Of a stretch of DNA of 14,772 bases, positions 7,945-14,772 are shown piece by piece. The position numbers and the translations under genes were made by a program. Each line of letters starts with the position of its first letter. The first letter of the stretch is position 1. Source of the DNA: Cytauxzoon felis (lineage: Eukaryota > Apicomplexa > Aconoidasida > Piroplasmida > Theileriidae). The stretch lies in NCBI GenBank assembly GCA_020283715.1, contig JAIQCW010000067.1, forward strand, positions 1-14,772. The letters run 5' to 3'. The notes under the pieces were generated by a model that worked only from the letters and a program-made list of their open reading frames with translations, did no database searches and was not told where the DNA came from.

Positions 7945-8212
7945 TTACTACATGCATTAACGACTTACATTATTAAAATACAATATAATACATTACCCGA
8001 AAGCGATCTACGGGAGCTGGAGGGGGAAATAAATAGAAGAGGTGAAGGTAGTGATGGATCATCCATCATGGGAATGATGGAAGATGGTGCTAAGGATGTG
8101 TTGGATGTAACCTCAAGTGGATTACCCGAAAACGATCTACGGGAGTTTGAGGGGGAGGTAAATAGAGGAAGCTGACGGCAGGATGTAGAGAGTTGGATTG
8201 GACTTCAGTGGA
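7945..8212 (+). repeat. L-spacer-L repeat copy R7, open frame
   Basis: An L core (DLRELEGEINRR) is joined to the 81-nt spacer (8041-8121), then to a second L core (DLREFEGEVNRG) and hairpin CTGACGGCAG (8172-8181). The frame is open from about 7945 to a TGA near 8177, roughly 75 codons, without an early ATG. The S module found before this spacer in copy R3 has been replaced by an L module. It ends with a GGACTTCAGTGGA flank. Confidence 0.75.
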
Positions 8213-8252
8213 GTGGTGATTGGATTTCGGGTATAATTATATTTATAAAAGA

Positions 8253-9791
8253 TTATGATATTTTAGTATTGATTTCTTGATTGAATTCTTCTTGATTGAT
8301 TTCGATCCAGGTGATATATTTTTTAAAAAAGATGATATTATTATTAAATGTATTAATTTTAATTAATAATGGTTGTTTGAAATTGGTTGTATAATAACAT
8401 GTGATTGATATGATATGATTATAACATGTTGATTTATATATTAAATAATTATTATCATAAATATTATTAAACCATTTATTATTTATGGGTATAAAATTAA
8501 TAATATAGGGCTGTATAAAACGTTGAATTTTATAATTATTTGTTGGATTAATATTATTAATATTAATATTAATTATAAATTTATTTAAATAATATTCATT
8601 AATTATAATAAAATTATTATTATCAATTATATATTTTTTATATTATTATAATACCATAATGTTATTCTATACCATACATTATTATATTTAATATAATACC
8701 ATTTAATATTTTTAATATATAATAATAACAACTCATTACCATTCTCACTCTTTGTATTATATAAAGTTACCATATTTATAGTCATTCTCTTATTCCATTC
8801 CCATACTATCATCTCATTATTATCGACATCTTTAGAAGCAGCAGCAGCAGAATGAATTTTCTCACCAATTTTTTCACCTCCAGCAGCAGTATTATGATCG
8901 TCTTGCAGATCGACCTGAGGTCTTCCACTCGCCGTGGAGGCTCTTCTATTTACTTCCCCTTCCAGCTCCCGTAGATCGCTTACAGGTTCCACTTCCACTT
9001 GAGGTCCAGTACTACTCTTCATTCCACTCGCCGTGGTGGCCTTCTTAACTACCTCTCCCTTCGCTTCCCTGAGATCAGCTACGGGTTTATCGCCACGATC
9101 TCCGGGAGTGGCTTTACTCTTTAGAGATAGGTAATTGGAAGAGCTGACGGCAGGACTGACCTCAGGTGGAGAGCTGTCTGTAGGACGAATTTCCCCACCA
9201 TCATCAGCATCGATTATTTTTACAATTTTATTTCTATATTTCAATGTAAATTTAATTTCATTTTTATTTTCTTCTACTTTAATAAATTCATTATCTTGTT
9301 TATTTTTTATATTTAATATTATATTCATTGGTATAATTTTTATATCATCATCTATACCCTTGCCACCTTCTTCTAATGATTTTTTAATCTCTTCAAATTG
9401 ATCTTTTAAAATTTCAATCCATTGTAAATTTATATAAATAAAATAATTATAAATTGTATTAAAAAATTTTTTTAAAACTTAATTTAATTAATAAATTTTT
9501 ACCATCAATTCTTCTCAATATTACCAATACATGTGTACATGCAATATTACCATTCCATATACCTTTACCATCACCATCTATTATACTCATTATATTATTA
9601 CCCTCTTTAGGTATATATTCAACATGGACACTATTCTTAACTATACGCTTAATACATTTTATATGCTCATCACTACATCTACTATCTATATCTAATATAA
9701 TACCACTCGAAATATAATTACATGATATCAAGAAATATAACCAGAATGATATGAAATATTTCCATAATATCATCTTTAACATGAAATTCAT
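8253..9791 (-). pseudogene. FAINT (DUF529) gene with two frame breaks and in-frame repeat insert
   Basis: Three minus-strand frames form one FAINT gene. Part 1 (9459-9791) has a hydrophobic leader (residues about 8-26, ILWKYFISFWLYFLISCNY) and the first unit with IMSIIDGDGKGIW. Part 2 (8627-9328, frame open upstream into part 1) has the linker YINLQWIEILKDQ and a second unit. That unit is split between KIIDADDG and NNEMIVWEW by about 120 residues of S and L repeat, plus an Ala run. Part 3 (8253 to about 8640) completes the C-terminal unit, with ITWIEINQEEF near its end and a TAA at 8253-8255. The breaks fall at an A6T7 tract (9461-9473) and a T6 run (8634-8639), one needing loss and one gain of a base. 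Either sequencing error or recent decay would explain this. A short intron is unlikely because family homology runs up to both breaks. Confidence 0.7.
8825..9193 (-). repeat. S-L-L repeat copy R8 inserted in frame in a FAINT domain
   Basis: On the minus strand: hairpin GTCCTACAGAC (9176-9186), CCACCTGAGGT flank, CTGCCGTCAG hairpin (9144-9153), S module, L core (DLREAKGEV), hairpin CCACGGCGAGTGG (9024-9036), a TGPQVE spacer, second L core (DLRELEGEVNRR), hairpin CCACGGCGAGTGG (8925-8937), and an alanine-coding (GCT)n tract near 8837-8849. The whole block keeps the FAINT frame open. Confidence 0.8.
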
Positions 9792-9895
9792 AATCTCTGA
9801 TATTCAATCCAACATCTCTAATATCAACTCATTGTCTAATCTTTGAAATTCATTTCATCATCTTTAATATTCAATGCATCATCTCTCCATAACTT
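9792..9895. repeat. Degenerate tandem ATCTCTAATATTCAAT-like words
   Basis: Words close to ATCTCTAATATTCAAT and ATCATCTTTAATATTCAAT recur several times at irregular spacing. It is a low-complexity spacer upstream of the FAINT gene on the minus strand. No gene is visible in it. Confidence 0.35.
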
Positions 9896-10078
9896 TTATA
9901 GAGTAAAATTACGAGGAATTTCATTCAGTTGATAAAGAATGCCGTAATTTTTATAAACTTGATCATGATCATCAAAGAATGGGGAATCTAATACTAATTT
10001 TAAAGATCGGCAACAACGATTATACATTATGATAACTTCATCCTTTACATCGATTCCATCATCTTTTACAAAGTTGAG
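9896..10078 (-). pseudogene. Unrecognised exon-like open segment
   Basis: The minus strand is open for about 60 codons, ending in a TAA at 9896-9898. The peptide, for example MYNRCCRSLKLVLDSPFF followed by YKNYGILYQL, has a balanced composition quite unlike the surrounding Asn/Ile-rich FAINT DNA. An in-frame stop lies just upstream (10079-10081), and an AAAAG acceptor-like site is nearby. It may be another orphan host exon. I do not recognise the family. Confidence 0.3.
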
Positions 10079-10143
10079 TTACACGACATTTATTAATTTA
10101 ATTTAGAATTATATTTTTATAACCCTATACAATGGAGGAGGGA

Positions 10144-10158
10144 GGGGAGGATAATTTG
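10144..10158 (+). promoter_or_regulatory. Shared upstream motif of Tpr-like genes (copy 2)
   Basis: GGGGAGGATAATTTG lies 43 nt before the ATG at 10202, within a purine-rich tract (10134-10170). It matches 112-129 apart from a 3-nt gap. Confidence 0.4.
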
Positions 10159-10201
10159 AAGGGAAGAGGAAATGGAGTCATTTCAAATAGGATAAAGGAA
10201 G

Positions 10202-11541
10202 ATGGCAAACAACTTCACTGCTGAATTGGGACCAGCGGATCTAAATAATTGGGGAAGTAATGCTGCAGCTGTATTCCGTCATAAATTATCCATGTTCTTG
10301 GCGGGTCTGATTATGCTTACACCTCATCGTATAGCTATATTATGCGCTAATCATGTAGTCGCAAGGTTTCATTTTCCACCATCTGTTGTCCCATTATTTT
10401 TACATAAAATTCATCATCCTATGGAATTATCAAGTTTCATAGGACAATCATTATCAACCACAATGACATTAATAATAGATAAATGGGCTGGTGCAGAAAC
10501 TCCTGGTGGACAGGCAACAGCTAAATCCAAGAGTAAAAGAGTGTTATCCTGTATATTCATATGGGCCATGTTCTTCAGCTGTGTATTGGCATATATCTTC
10601 TTTGTTACAGGTGATGATTACGGTCATTTTGATCAATTCTATTGGTGTATTATATTAATTACATTTTCGAATGGGTTGTTCGCCAGTTATGCCTTTGGTA
10701 CAAATTTCAATTCAGCTCTATATGGAGCCGGTCTACCTCTCTCTGGTTTCTTCACCTTTGTGTTCCATAAAATATGTGTATGGGTTTCTAAAGTTAGAAT
10801 GTGGGATGATTTTGATTATTCTATAGTTAAGAAACAAATTTTTTGGATTAATATTTCACTGCTATTTACAGCAGGTTGGTGGACGATGGATCAGGTGTGT
10901 CAGTTTAGTAAGCCTATACCTGGAAGCTCTAATATAGGTGAACTATTTGGTGATGATGCTGGTCATCAATGGTCTCCAGTCTTGATGTTAGCCTTTAGTC
11001 TCGGAACAGTCTACGCCTTTTATCCATCAATATCTCCGTACCAGTTTGTAGATTGGAATACTGCAGAGCGGATTGATTTATGGATTGTTGTCATTTCATC
11101 TATACCTACACTATTAATCGCCATATTAGATGAAGTTGATAATGGAACTGAACATCAATATAAATTAGGGCCTGGAGGAACAGGTGGTGATGATAATCCC
11201 AAAAACTGGAATCCAAATGCCGCTGGAACCAAGGGTAAAAGATGGCATTGGCATTTAATTGGTTGGATTTCTGGTATTCCATACATGATTTGCATGTACA
11301 TTTTCATTACAATCCTCCACTTTCCTGAGGGACGAATTTCAAAATTTATTTACGCCAGACCAAAATTATTATGGATAATCCCCATAACATTTAATACAGT
11401 AGAAGAATTAATGGATGGGGTCTATTTTCCGGAGCCGGAAAACAGAGTACTGCAAGTGGGATGTATTACAACGGTGCTGTCGGTCAATTTAATGGAGTGT
11501 TGTTTTATTCAATAATAAACATACCAATGTCTCCAACATAA
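10202..11541 (+). CDS. Tpr/Tar-related multi-pass membrane protein, shorter paralogue with 3' frame break
   Basis: The uninterrupted frame is 10202-11515 (437 residues). It carries the family blocks LTPHRIAILCANHVVARF (39-56), FVTGDDYGHFDQFYW (134-148), NFNSALYGAGLPLSG (168-182), a WSPVLMLAFSLG span (257-268), FYPSISPYQFVD (273-284) and FNTVEELMDG (397-406). Hydrophobic spans are near 116-136, 145-167, 213-228, 256-275, 292-309 and 354-371. It lacks the central set of two-helix hairpins present in the gene at 162. After residue about 409 the frame gives a sequence unlike the paralogue. The -1 frame, from about 11430 to a TAA at 11539-11541, keeps the Gly-rich, QFN-containing C-terminus seen in the paralogue. 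The break lies beside G4 (11417-11420) and T4 (11425-11428) runs. A 26-nt GT...AG intron (11420-11445) would also fix phase but would remove residues that align. The function is unknown; any transporter role is inference. Confidence 0.65.
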
Positions 11542-11590
11542 ATATTGAAAATTGTCAATGATTAATACATAAAAATATAATATGGGGAAA

Positions 11591-11614
11591 TGGGGATAAT
11601 TAACACCATAATTC
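11591..11614 (+). promoter_or_regulatory. Shared 3' motif of Tpr-like genes (copy 2)
   Basis: This is identical over 24 nt to 2574-2597 (begins TGGGGATAATTAAC, ends CATAATTC). It starts 49 nt after the TAA at 11541, which is closer to the paralogue's spacing than the stop at 11515 would be. Confidence 0.45.
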
Positions 11615-11662
11615 ACATAATTACCACATAATTTTCCATTCTATACCATCAATACATTCATT

Positions 11663-12045
11663 CCACCCGAGGTACTATCCAACTCTCATCTTCATCACCT
11701 CCTTCCACTCGCCGTGGAGCCTCTTCCTTTTACTTACCCTTCGCTTCCCTGAGATCGCTTCCAGATTCCACTCGAGGTCCAGTACTATTCCTGATTCCAC
11801 TCGCCGTGGTGGCCTTCTTATTTAGTTGTCCCTCCGCTTCCCTGAGATCAGCTACGGGTTCCACCTGAGGTCCAGTACTTCTCTTCATTCCATCTACACC
11901 TCCACCTTCAGCCACGATCTCCGGGAGTGGCTCTACTCTTTAGAGATATATAAATAGAAGAGCTCCATGCAATGGCAAGATGACCTCGGGTGGAACGGCA
12001 AGTGGAATACAAGGCGATTGGACCTCAGGTGTAACGACGAGTGGT
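11663..12045 (-). repeat. S-L-L repeat array R9, minus strand
   Basis: On the minus strand: flanks of ACCTCNNGTGG type (11980-12045), hairpin CCATTGCATGG (11965-11975), S module (SSIYISLKSRATPGDRG), then a frame offset and two L modules (DLREAEGQLNKK, DLREAKGK) separated by a TGPQVE-type spacer. Hairpins CCACGGCGAGTGG lie at 11797-11809 and 11705-11717. A frame of 61 codons (11730-11915) covers both L modules but begins without a convincing start, so I do not call it a gene. The L-spacer-L order matches the insert in the FAINT gene at 8825-9193. Confidence 0.75.
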
Positions 12046-12202
12046 TGAGATAAAGGTAGAGATTGTAATATAATTCCTTCTTTACATAATGAGAATCTTC
12101 TACTGTGTGCTTTAAACGTATGTGTTGGTATACACTTCCTCCTTCAATTTCAACTTTTAATATTTAAATCATTTTATAATAACAACTTTAAATCTTTTTA
12201 TT
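12046..12202. other. Stretch with no assignable gene
   Basis: On the minus strand, a frame through 12060-12165 is open and runs on into the repeat flanks below 12045 (CIPTHTFKAHSRRFSL near its start), but it has no start codon and no family I recognise. The plus strand also has an open run here. Neither can be called a gene. Confidence 0.25.
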
Positions 12203-12343
12203 TTATAATGGAATTAAAAATTTCTTATATTTATTATTAATCTTCCATTGGAACTCTATACTAATTAATGGTTGTCTATAAGATTCCACACTATAATGTC
12301 TAATATAATCTTGTAAGATTAATAAATGTTTGTAATTATAATA
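12203..12343 (-). pseudogene. Probable FAINT domain remnant
   Basis: The minus strand is open for 46 codons ending in TAA at 12203-12205. The peptide segment SYRQPLISIEFQWKINNKYK resembles the C-terminal FAINT segment of the gene at 8253 (FKQPLLIKINTFNN...FFKKY), and the underlying DNA shares a TAATTAATGGTTGT-like stretch with 8352-8370. There is no start, signal peptide or upstream unit. This is probably what remains of a deleted FAINT gene. Confidence 0.35.
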
Positions 12344-12510
12344 TTATTTTAATTAATTAAATGTAGTTATTTGTTAAAAAAAATTCTCCAATTATGGATG
12401 AATTTCATGTTGATTTGTTGTTGTATGATGTTTGGTATACTTGAGGTTACTTTAGGTTAGATGGATTATTATAAATTATAATGGATATCTATTTATAATT
12501 TAAAAAAAGT
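12344..12510. other. AT-rich upstream region of PPR-like gene
   Basis: This is short AT-rich DNA with an A7-8 run at 12376-12383 and another just before the ATG at 12511. A lone TTGAGGTTAC string (12442-12451) resembles an L-module flank. No gene or clear promoter can be defined, and a small 5' intron or exon cannot be excluded. Confidence 0.3.
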
Positions 12511-14604
12511 ATGGGTATTTTAAGTATTTTATGGTTTAAATTATTATTATTATATAAAACTTATCATCTTTTACTTGAATTTTCATTATCTCTTTATATT
12601 AATTTAAATGATACCAATCACTTGTTCATTTTTTATAATTTCAACACCATAAAATCAAATCACTATAGAAGATGCCATTCTATACCCGATACTGAAGGTT
12701 GTGACCCAATTGGAGGTTGTTACGAGAGTAATGTGACTGGAGGTTGTGATGTGACTGAAGGTAGTAATGTGACATTTACTACTGGAGGTTCTAATGTATT
12801 GGCACTGGATATTGAAGGAGGCTCGGATATCAATACATCTCTGGGTATCGAGGGACCTCTGGATATTGAAGGGGGTCCGGACATTGGACTTGATTCTGAG
12901 ATTGATGGAATGATTAAGGATCCATATAAAGGTATAGATCGTGAATTATTTAATTTGAATAATGATTTTCATAATTGTTTAAATGCTATAAATAAAAAAG
13001 ATTTAATAAATTTATATAAATTATTTATTAATTATATAGATAAATTCTCTAAAATTACTAAACCACTCTATCATAAACCTATCAAATACCATGAAGAAAT
13101 CATCAATACAAATACCATAAATACCACACACGAAGTTACCTCCACCAAGGTCCAATCCAACTCTCTTCGTCCTCCACCTGAGGTTACAACCAGTGTTCCA
13201 CTCGGCGTGGAGCCTTCTTCCAATTACCTATCCCTGAAGGGTGATGCCACTCCCGGGGATCGTGGCGATAAACCCGTAGCTGATCTCAGGGAAGCGAAGG
13301 GGGAAATAAATAAGGAAGGCCGTCTGCAAGACGAAGATAAGGTTGGAAATGAGGTTAGGGATTGGACCTCAAGTGGAGAAAATGGGATAATGGGGTTATA
13401 TGGGGATAAAAAACCTCATAATACAAAATTACCCCATGATTTAGATATTTTACCCCATAATTCTCCACCTGAGGTTACCTCCAACTCTGTTCCACTCGCC
13501 GTGGAGGCCTCTTCCAATTACCTATCTCTAAAGAGTATAGCCACTCCCAGAGATCGTGGCGGAGATAGTGATGTAACCTCAAGTGGACTACCCGCAGCTG
13601 ATCTCAGGGAAGCGGAGGGGGAGGTAAATAGAGAAGCTGTCTGCAAGACGACCTCAGGTGTAACTGCTAGTGGCAACGTCAAGACATTGGATGATATATG
13701 TTTACCTATACGTCCATGTCGTTATAAATCGGATATATCATATGAGTATATAAGTGATGAGATGGTGGAAGGTATATTGAAGAGATATAGATGGCGTATG
13801 TTGATGAAAGATGATATAGATGATGGATTGATATCATTAGTTATGAATCATCGTATTAGATTTTCATATATAATGGGTATGATGATGAAATTAGTATATA
13901 ATAATAATGATATAAATATTATAAATAATATTATAAAGAAATTATCTAAATTAGATATACCTATAACATATACATTATATGAAGGTTATGCATTATTATA
14001 TTTAAAAAGTAATAGAATAGAATTATCATTAAATATGATTGAAAATATTATAAAAACTGGTTATATAATTAAACATAAATATTATGAATCATTATTTATT
14101 TATTTAGAAGAACAATTAGATATTAATAATTTATTATTATTATTAAAACATTCTATATATAAATCTAAACTTAAATTTACTGGTTTTTGGTTTATACGTA
14201 TACTATTAGTTATTTTATACAACACACAAAATAAATTATATCATAATCAATCTAATATTATTAATATATTATATAATATGAAATCTAATATCATTACATT
14301 ACTCAATCTTTATCTATCATATCATATCAATACTTTCTCTATCTCAACAAGATTAGCTTTCATACTACAACATCTATATAATCTTTTCATACCCAATCTT
14401 ATCACACTCACCAATGTATCACCTACACATGAGGTTACCTCTACCATAGGTCCAACATCTATTCCACCTAAGGTTACAACCACCATGCATTCTCTTGCAG
14501 AGAGCTCTTCCAATTACCTATCCCTAAAGGTGATGCCACTCCCAGAGATCGTGGCAGTGAGGATGGTAGTTATTGGACCTCAAGTGGAAGTGGACTACCC
14601 GTAG
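12511..14604 (+). CDS. PPR-like helical-repeat protein with in-frame dispersed repeats
   Basis: The frame encodes 697 residues. Residues 1-56 are hydrophobic then basic (HYRRCHS at 51-57), possibly an organelle-targeting leader, although a mis-called 5' exon is possible. Residues 60-130 are low-complexity Gly/Asp repeats (TGGSNV, DIEGGSDI, DIEGGPDI). Helices follow at 145-195. Residues about 205-390 consist of two S-L repeat copies inserted in frame. Residues 400-630 are all-helical; 484-518 (PITYTLYEGYALLYLK..., ending NIIKTGY) fits a pentatricopeptide repeat of about 35 residues, with weaker units on either side. PPR proteins bind organellar RNA, so mitochondrial or apicoplast RNA processing is the likely role. 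A third repeat copy starts near 637; one G is missing after SSNYLSLK, which shifts the frame and ends the protein early at 14604. The other frame is open to a TAG at about 14715. Confidence 0.55.
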   Translation: MGILSILWFKLLLLYKTYHLLLEFSLSLYINLNDTNHLFIFYNFNTIKSNHYRRCHSIPDTEGCDPIGGCYESNVTGGCDVTEGSNVTFTTGGSNVLALDIEGGSDINTSLGIEGPLDIEGGPDIGLDSEIDGMIKDPYKGIDRELFNLNNDFHNCLNAINKKDLINLYKLFINYIDKFSKITKPLYHKPIKYHEEIINTNTINTTHEVTSTKVQSNSLRPPPEVTTSVPLGVEPSSNYLSLKGDATPGDRGDKPVADLREAKGEINKEGRLQDEDKVGNEVRDWTSSGENGIMGLYGDKKPHNTKLPHDLDILPHNSPPEVTSNSVPLAVEASSNYLSLKSIATPRDRGGDSDVTSSGLPAADLREAEGEVNREAVCKTTSGVTASGNVKTLDDICLPIRPCRYKSDISYEYISDEMVEGILKRYRWRMLMKDDIDDGLISLVMNHRIRFSYIMGMMMKLVYNNNDINIINNIIKKLSKLDIPITYTLYEGYALLYLKSNRIELSLNMIENIIKTGYIIKHKYYESLFIYLEEQLDINNLLLLLKHSIYKSKLKFTGFWFIRILLVILYNTQNKLYHNQSNIINILYNMKSNIITLLNLYLSYHINTFSISTRLAFILQHLYNLFIPNLITLTNVSPTHEVTSTIGPTSIPPKVTTTMHSLAESSSNYLSLKVMPLPEIVAVRMVVIGPQVEVDYP
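13173..13380 (+). repeat. S-L repeat copy R10a inside the PPR-like gene
   Basis: CCACCTGAGGT flank, hairpin CCACTCGGCGTGG (13198-13210), S module, L core (DLREAKGEINKE), hairpin CGTCTGCAAGACG (13321-13333) and an ACCTCAAGTGGA flank. It is open in the gene's frame throughout and is followed by a 110-nt tail that recurs after copy R11. Confidence 0.85.
13341..13464 (+). repeat. Direct repeat partner of the window end (14665-14770)
   Basis: GGTTGGAAATGAGGTTA, then GATTGGACCTCAAGTGGA, then ATGGGG and TGGGGATAAAAA strings recur in the same order at 14665-14770 with small indels. The two segments follow repeat copies R10a and R11, so the duplicated unit was S-L plus this tail. Confidence 0.7.
13464..13675 (+). 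repeat. S-L repeat copy R10b inside the PPR-like gene
   Basis: CCACCTGAGGT flank, hairpin CCACTCGCCGTGG (13492-13504), S module with the SIATPRDRGG variant, spacer, full L core (DLREAEGEVNRE), hairpin GTCTGCAAGAC (13639-13649) and an ACCTCAGGTGT flank. This is the cleanest full-length copy in the window, and the gene's frame stays open across it. Confidence 0.85.
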
Positions 14605-14703
14605 CTGATCTCAGGGAAGCGAAGGGGGAAATAAATAGAAGAGGCACCACGACAGTGGGAAGAGAGGTTGGAGATGAGGTTATGGATTGGACCTCAGGTG
14701 GAA
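14463..14703 (+). repeat. S-L repeat copy R11, frame-shifted, at the PPR-like gene 3' end
   Basis: Hairpin CTCTTGCAGAG (14492-14502), S module, L core (DLREAKGEINRR), hairpin CCACGACAGTGG (14647-14658) and an ACCTCAGGTGGA flank. The S module has AAGG where other copies have AAGGG. This one-base loss moves the gene's frame, while the repeat's own frame stays open to about 14715. Confidence 0.8.
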
Positions 14704-14772
14704 AAATGGGGCATTAGGGGGTTATGGGGATAAAAACACTATAATAATAACATACCCCATTATTTTGATAAT

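Noticed and set aside
8837..8849. Trinucleotide (GCA)n tract as a functional microsatellite
   Set aside because: It has only four units, coding for a short Ala run in the repeat insert, with nothing to suggest a role.
9135..9401. Plus-strand frame opposite the FAINT gene
   Set aside because: It is an antisense shadow: FAINT homology and the repeat peptide frame are on the minus strand.
11730..11915. A 61-codon minus-strand frame as a gene
   Set aside because: It consists entirely of L modules and spacer, with no convincing start codon. It is open because the repeat is open.
13600..13630. G-quadruplex in the G-rich L core
   Set aside because: Only two-G tracts are available apart from one G5 run. 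The G-richness is explained by the Glu/Gly codons.
14322..14513. Minus-strand frame near the window end
   Set aside because: It is antisense to the PPR-like gene and S module, with no family features.

Overview
The window looks like AT-rich nuclear DNA of an apicomplexan piroplasm, most likely a Theileria species (T. orientalis-like or a close relative; the species is inferred, not shown). The evidence is three genes of the Theileria-specific secreted FAINT (DUF529) type, two multi-membrane-span genes resembling the Tpr/Tar-related family, and a PPR-like gene, in a gene-family layout typical of subtelomeric or fast-evolving Theileria blocks. There are no bacterial operons, no tRNA or rRNA genes, and no telomere repeat that I can see.

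Layout: 1-78 is the tail of a dispersed repeat. 162-2554 (+) is a Tpr-like membrane gene with one frame break near 1620. 2663-2895 is a repeat copy (-). 3010-3292 (+) is an orphan last exon of UFD1 with its 3' splice site. 3320-3815 holds two more repeat copies. 3870-5012 (-) is an intact FAINT gene. 5385-5514 is a 40-bp-arm palindrome. 5655-5852 and 7663-7860 are the arms of a 198-bp inverted repeat that encloses a decayed gene copy, an intact FAINT gene (6131-7036, -) and a short signal-peptide/repeat fusion gene (7443-7658, -). 7945-8212 is a repeat copy (+). 8253-9791 (-) is a FAINT gene broken by two homopolymer frame breaks and carrying a repeat block in frame. 10202-11541 (+) is a second, shorter Tpr-like gene, again with a frame break. 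11663-11990 is a repeat array (-). 12203-12343 (-) is a probable FAINT remnant. 12511-14604 (+) is a PPR-like gene with three in-frame repeat insertions, the last of which shifts its frame. Repeat sequence then runs to 14703.

The most interesting object is the dispersed repeat. It has two modules: S, encoding a peptide with the core SSNYLSLK..ATPxDRG, and L, encoding TSSGxPxxDLREaEGEVNR. About a dozen copies lie on both strands, between genes and, in frame, inside genes of unrelated families. The start of S and the end of L are inverted versions of one another, and each abuts a short hairpin. The hairpin stem changes between copies but stays paired (CCAC/GTGG, CCAT/ATGG, CTCT/AGAG, GTCT/AGAC). 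The L core varies at synonymous positions, and most copies remain open in one frame even outside recognisable genes. This resembles, by analogy only, the in-frame palindromic elements of Rickettsia, and I know of no described equivalent in piroplasms.

Gene products: FAINT proteins are typically secreted into or onto the host cell. Tpr-like proteins are predicted polytopic membrane proteins of unknown function. The PPR-like protein would be expected to bind organellar RNA. Several breaks sit at homopolymers, so assembly errors must be excluded before calling these genes dead.
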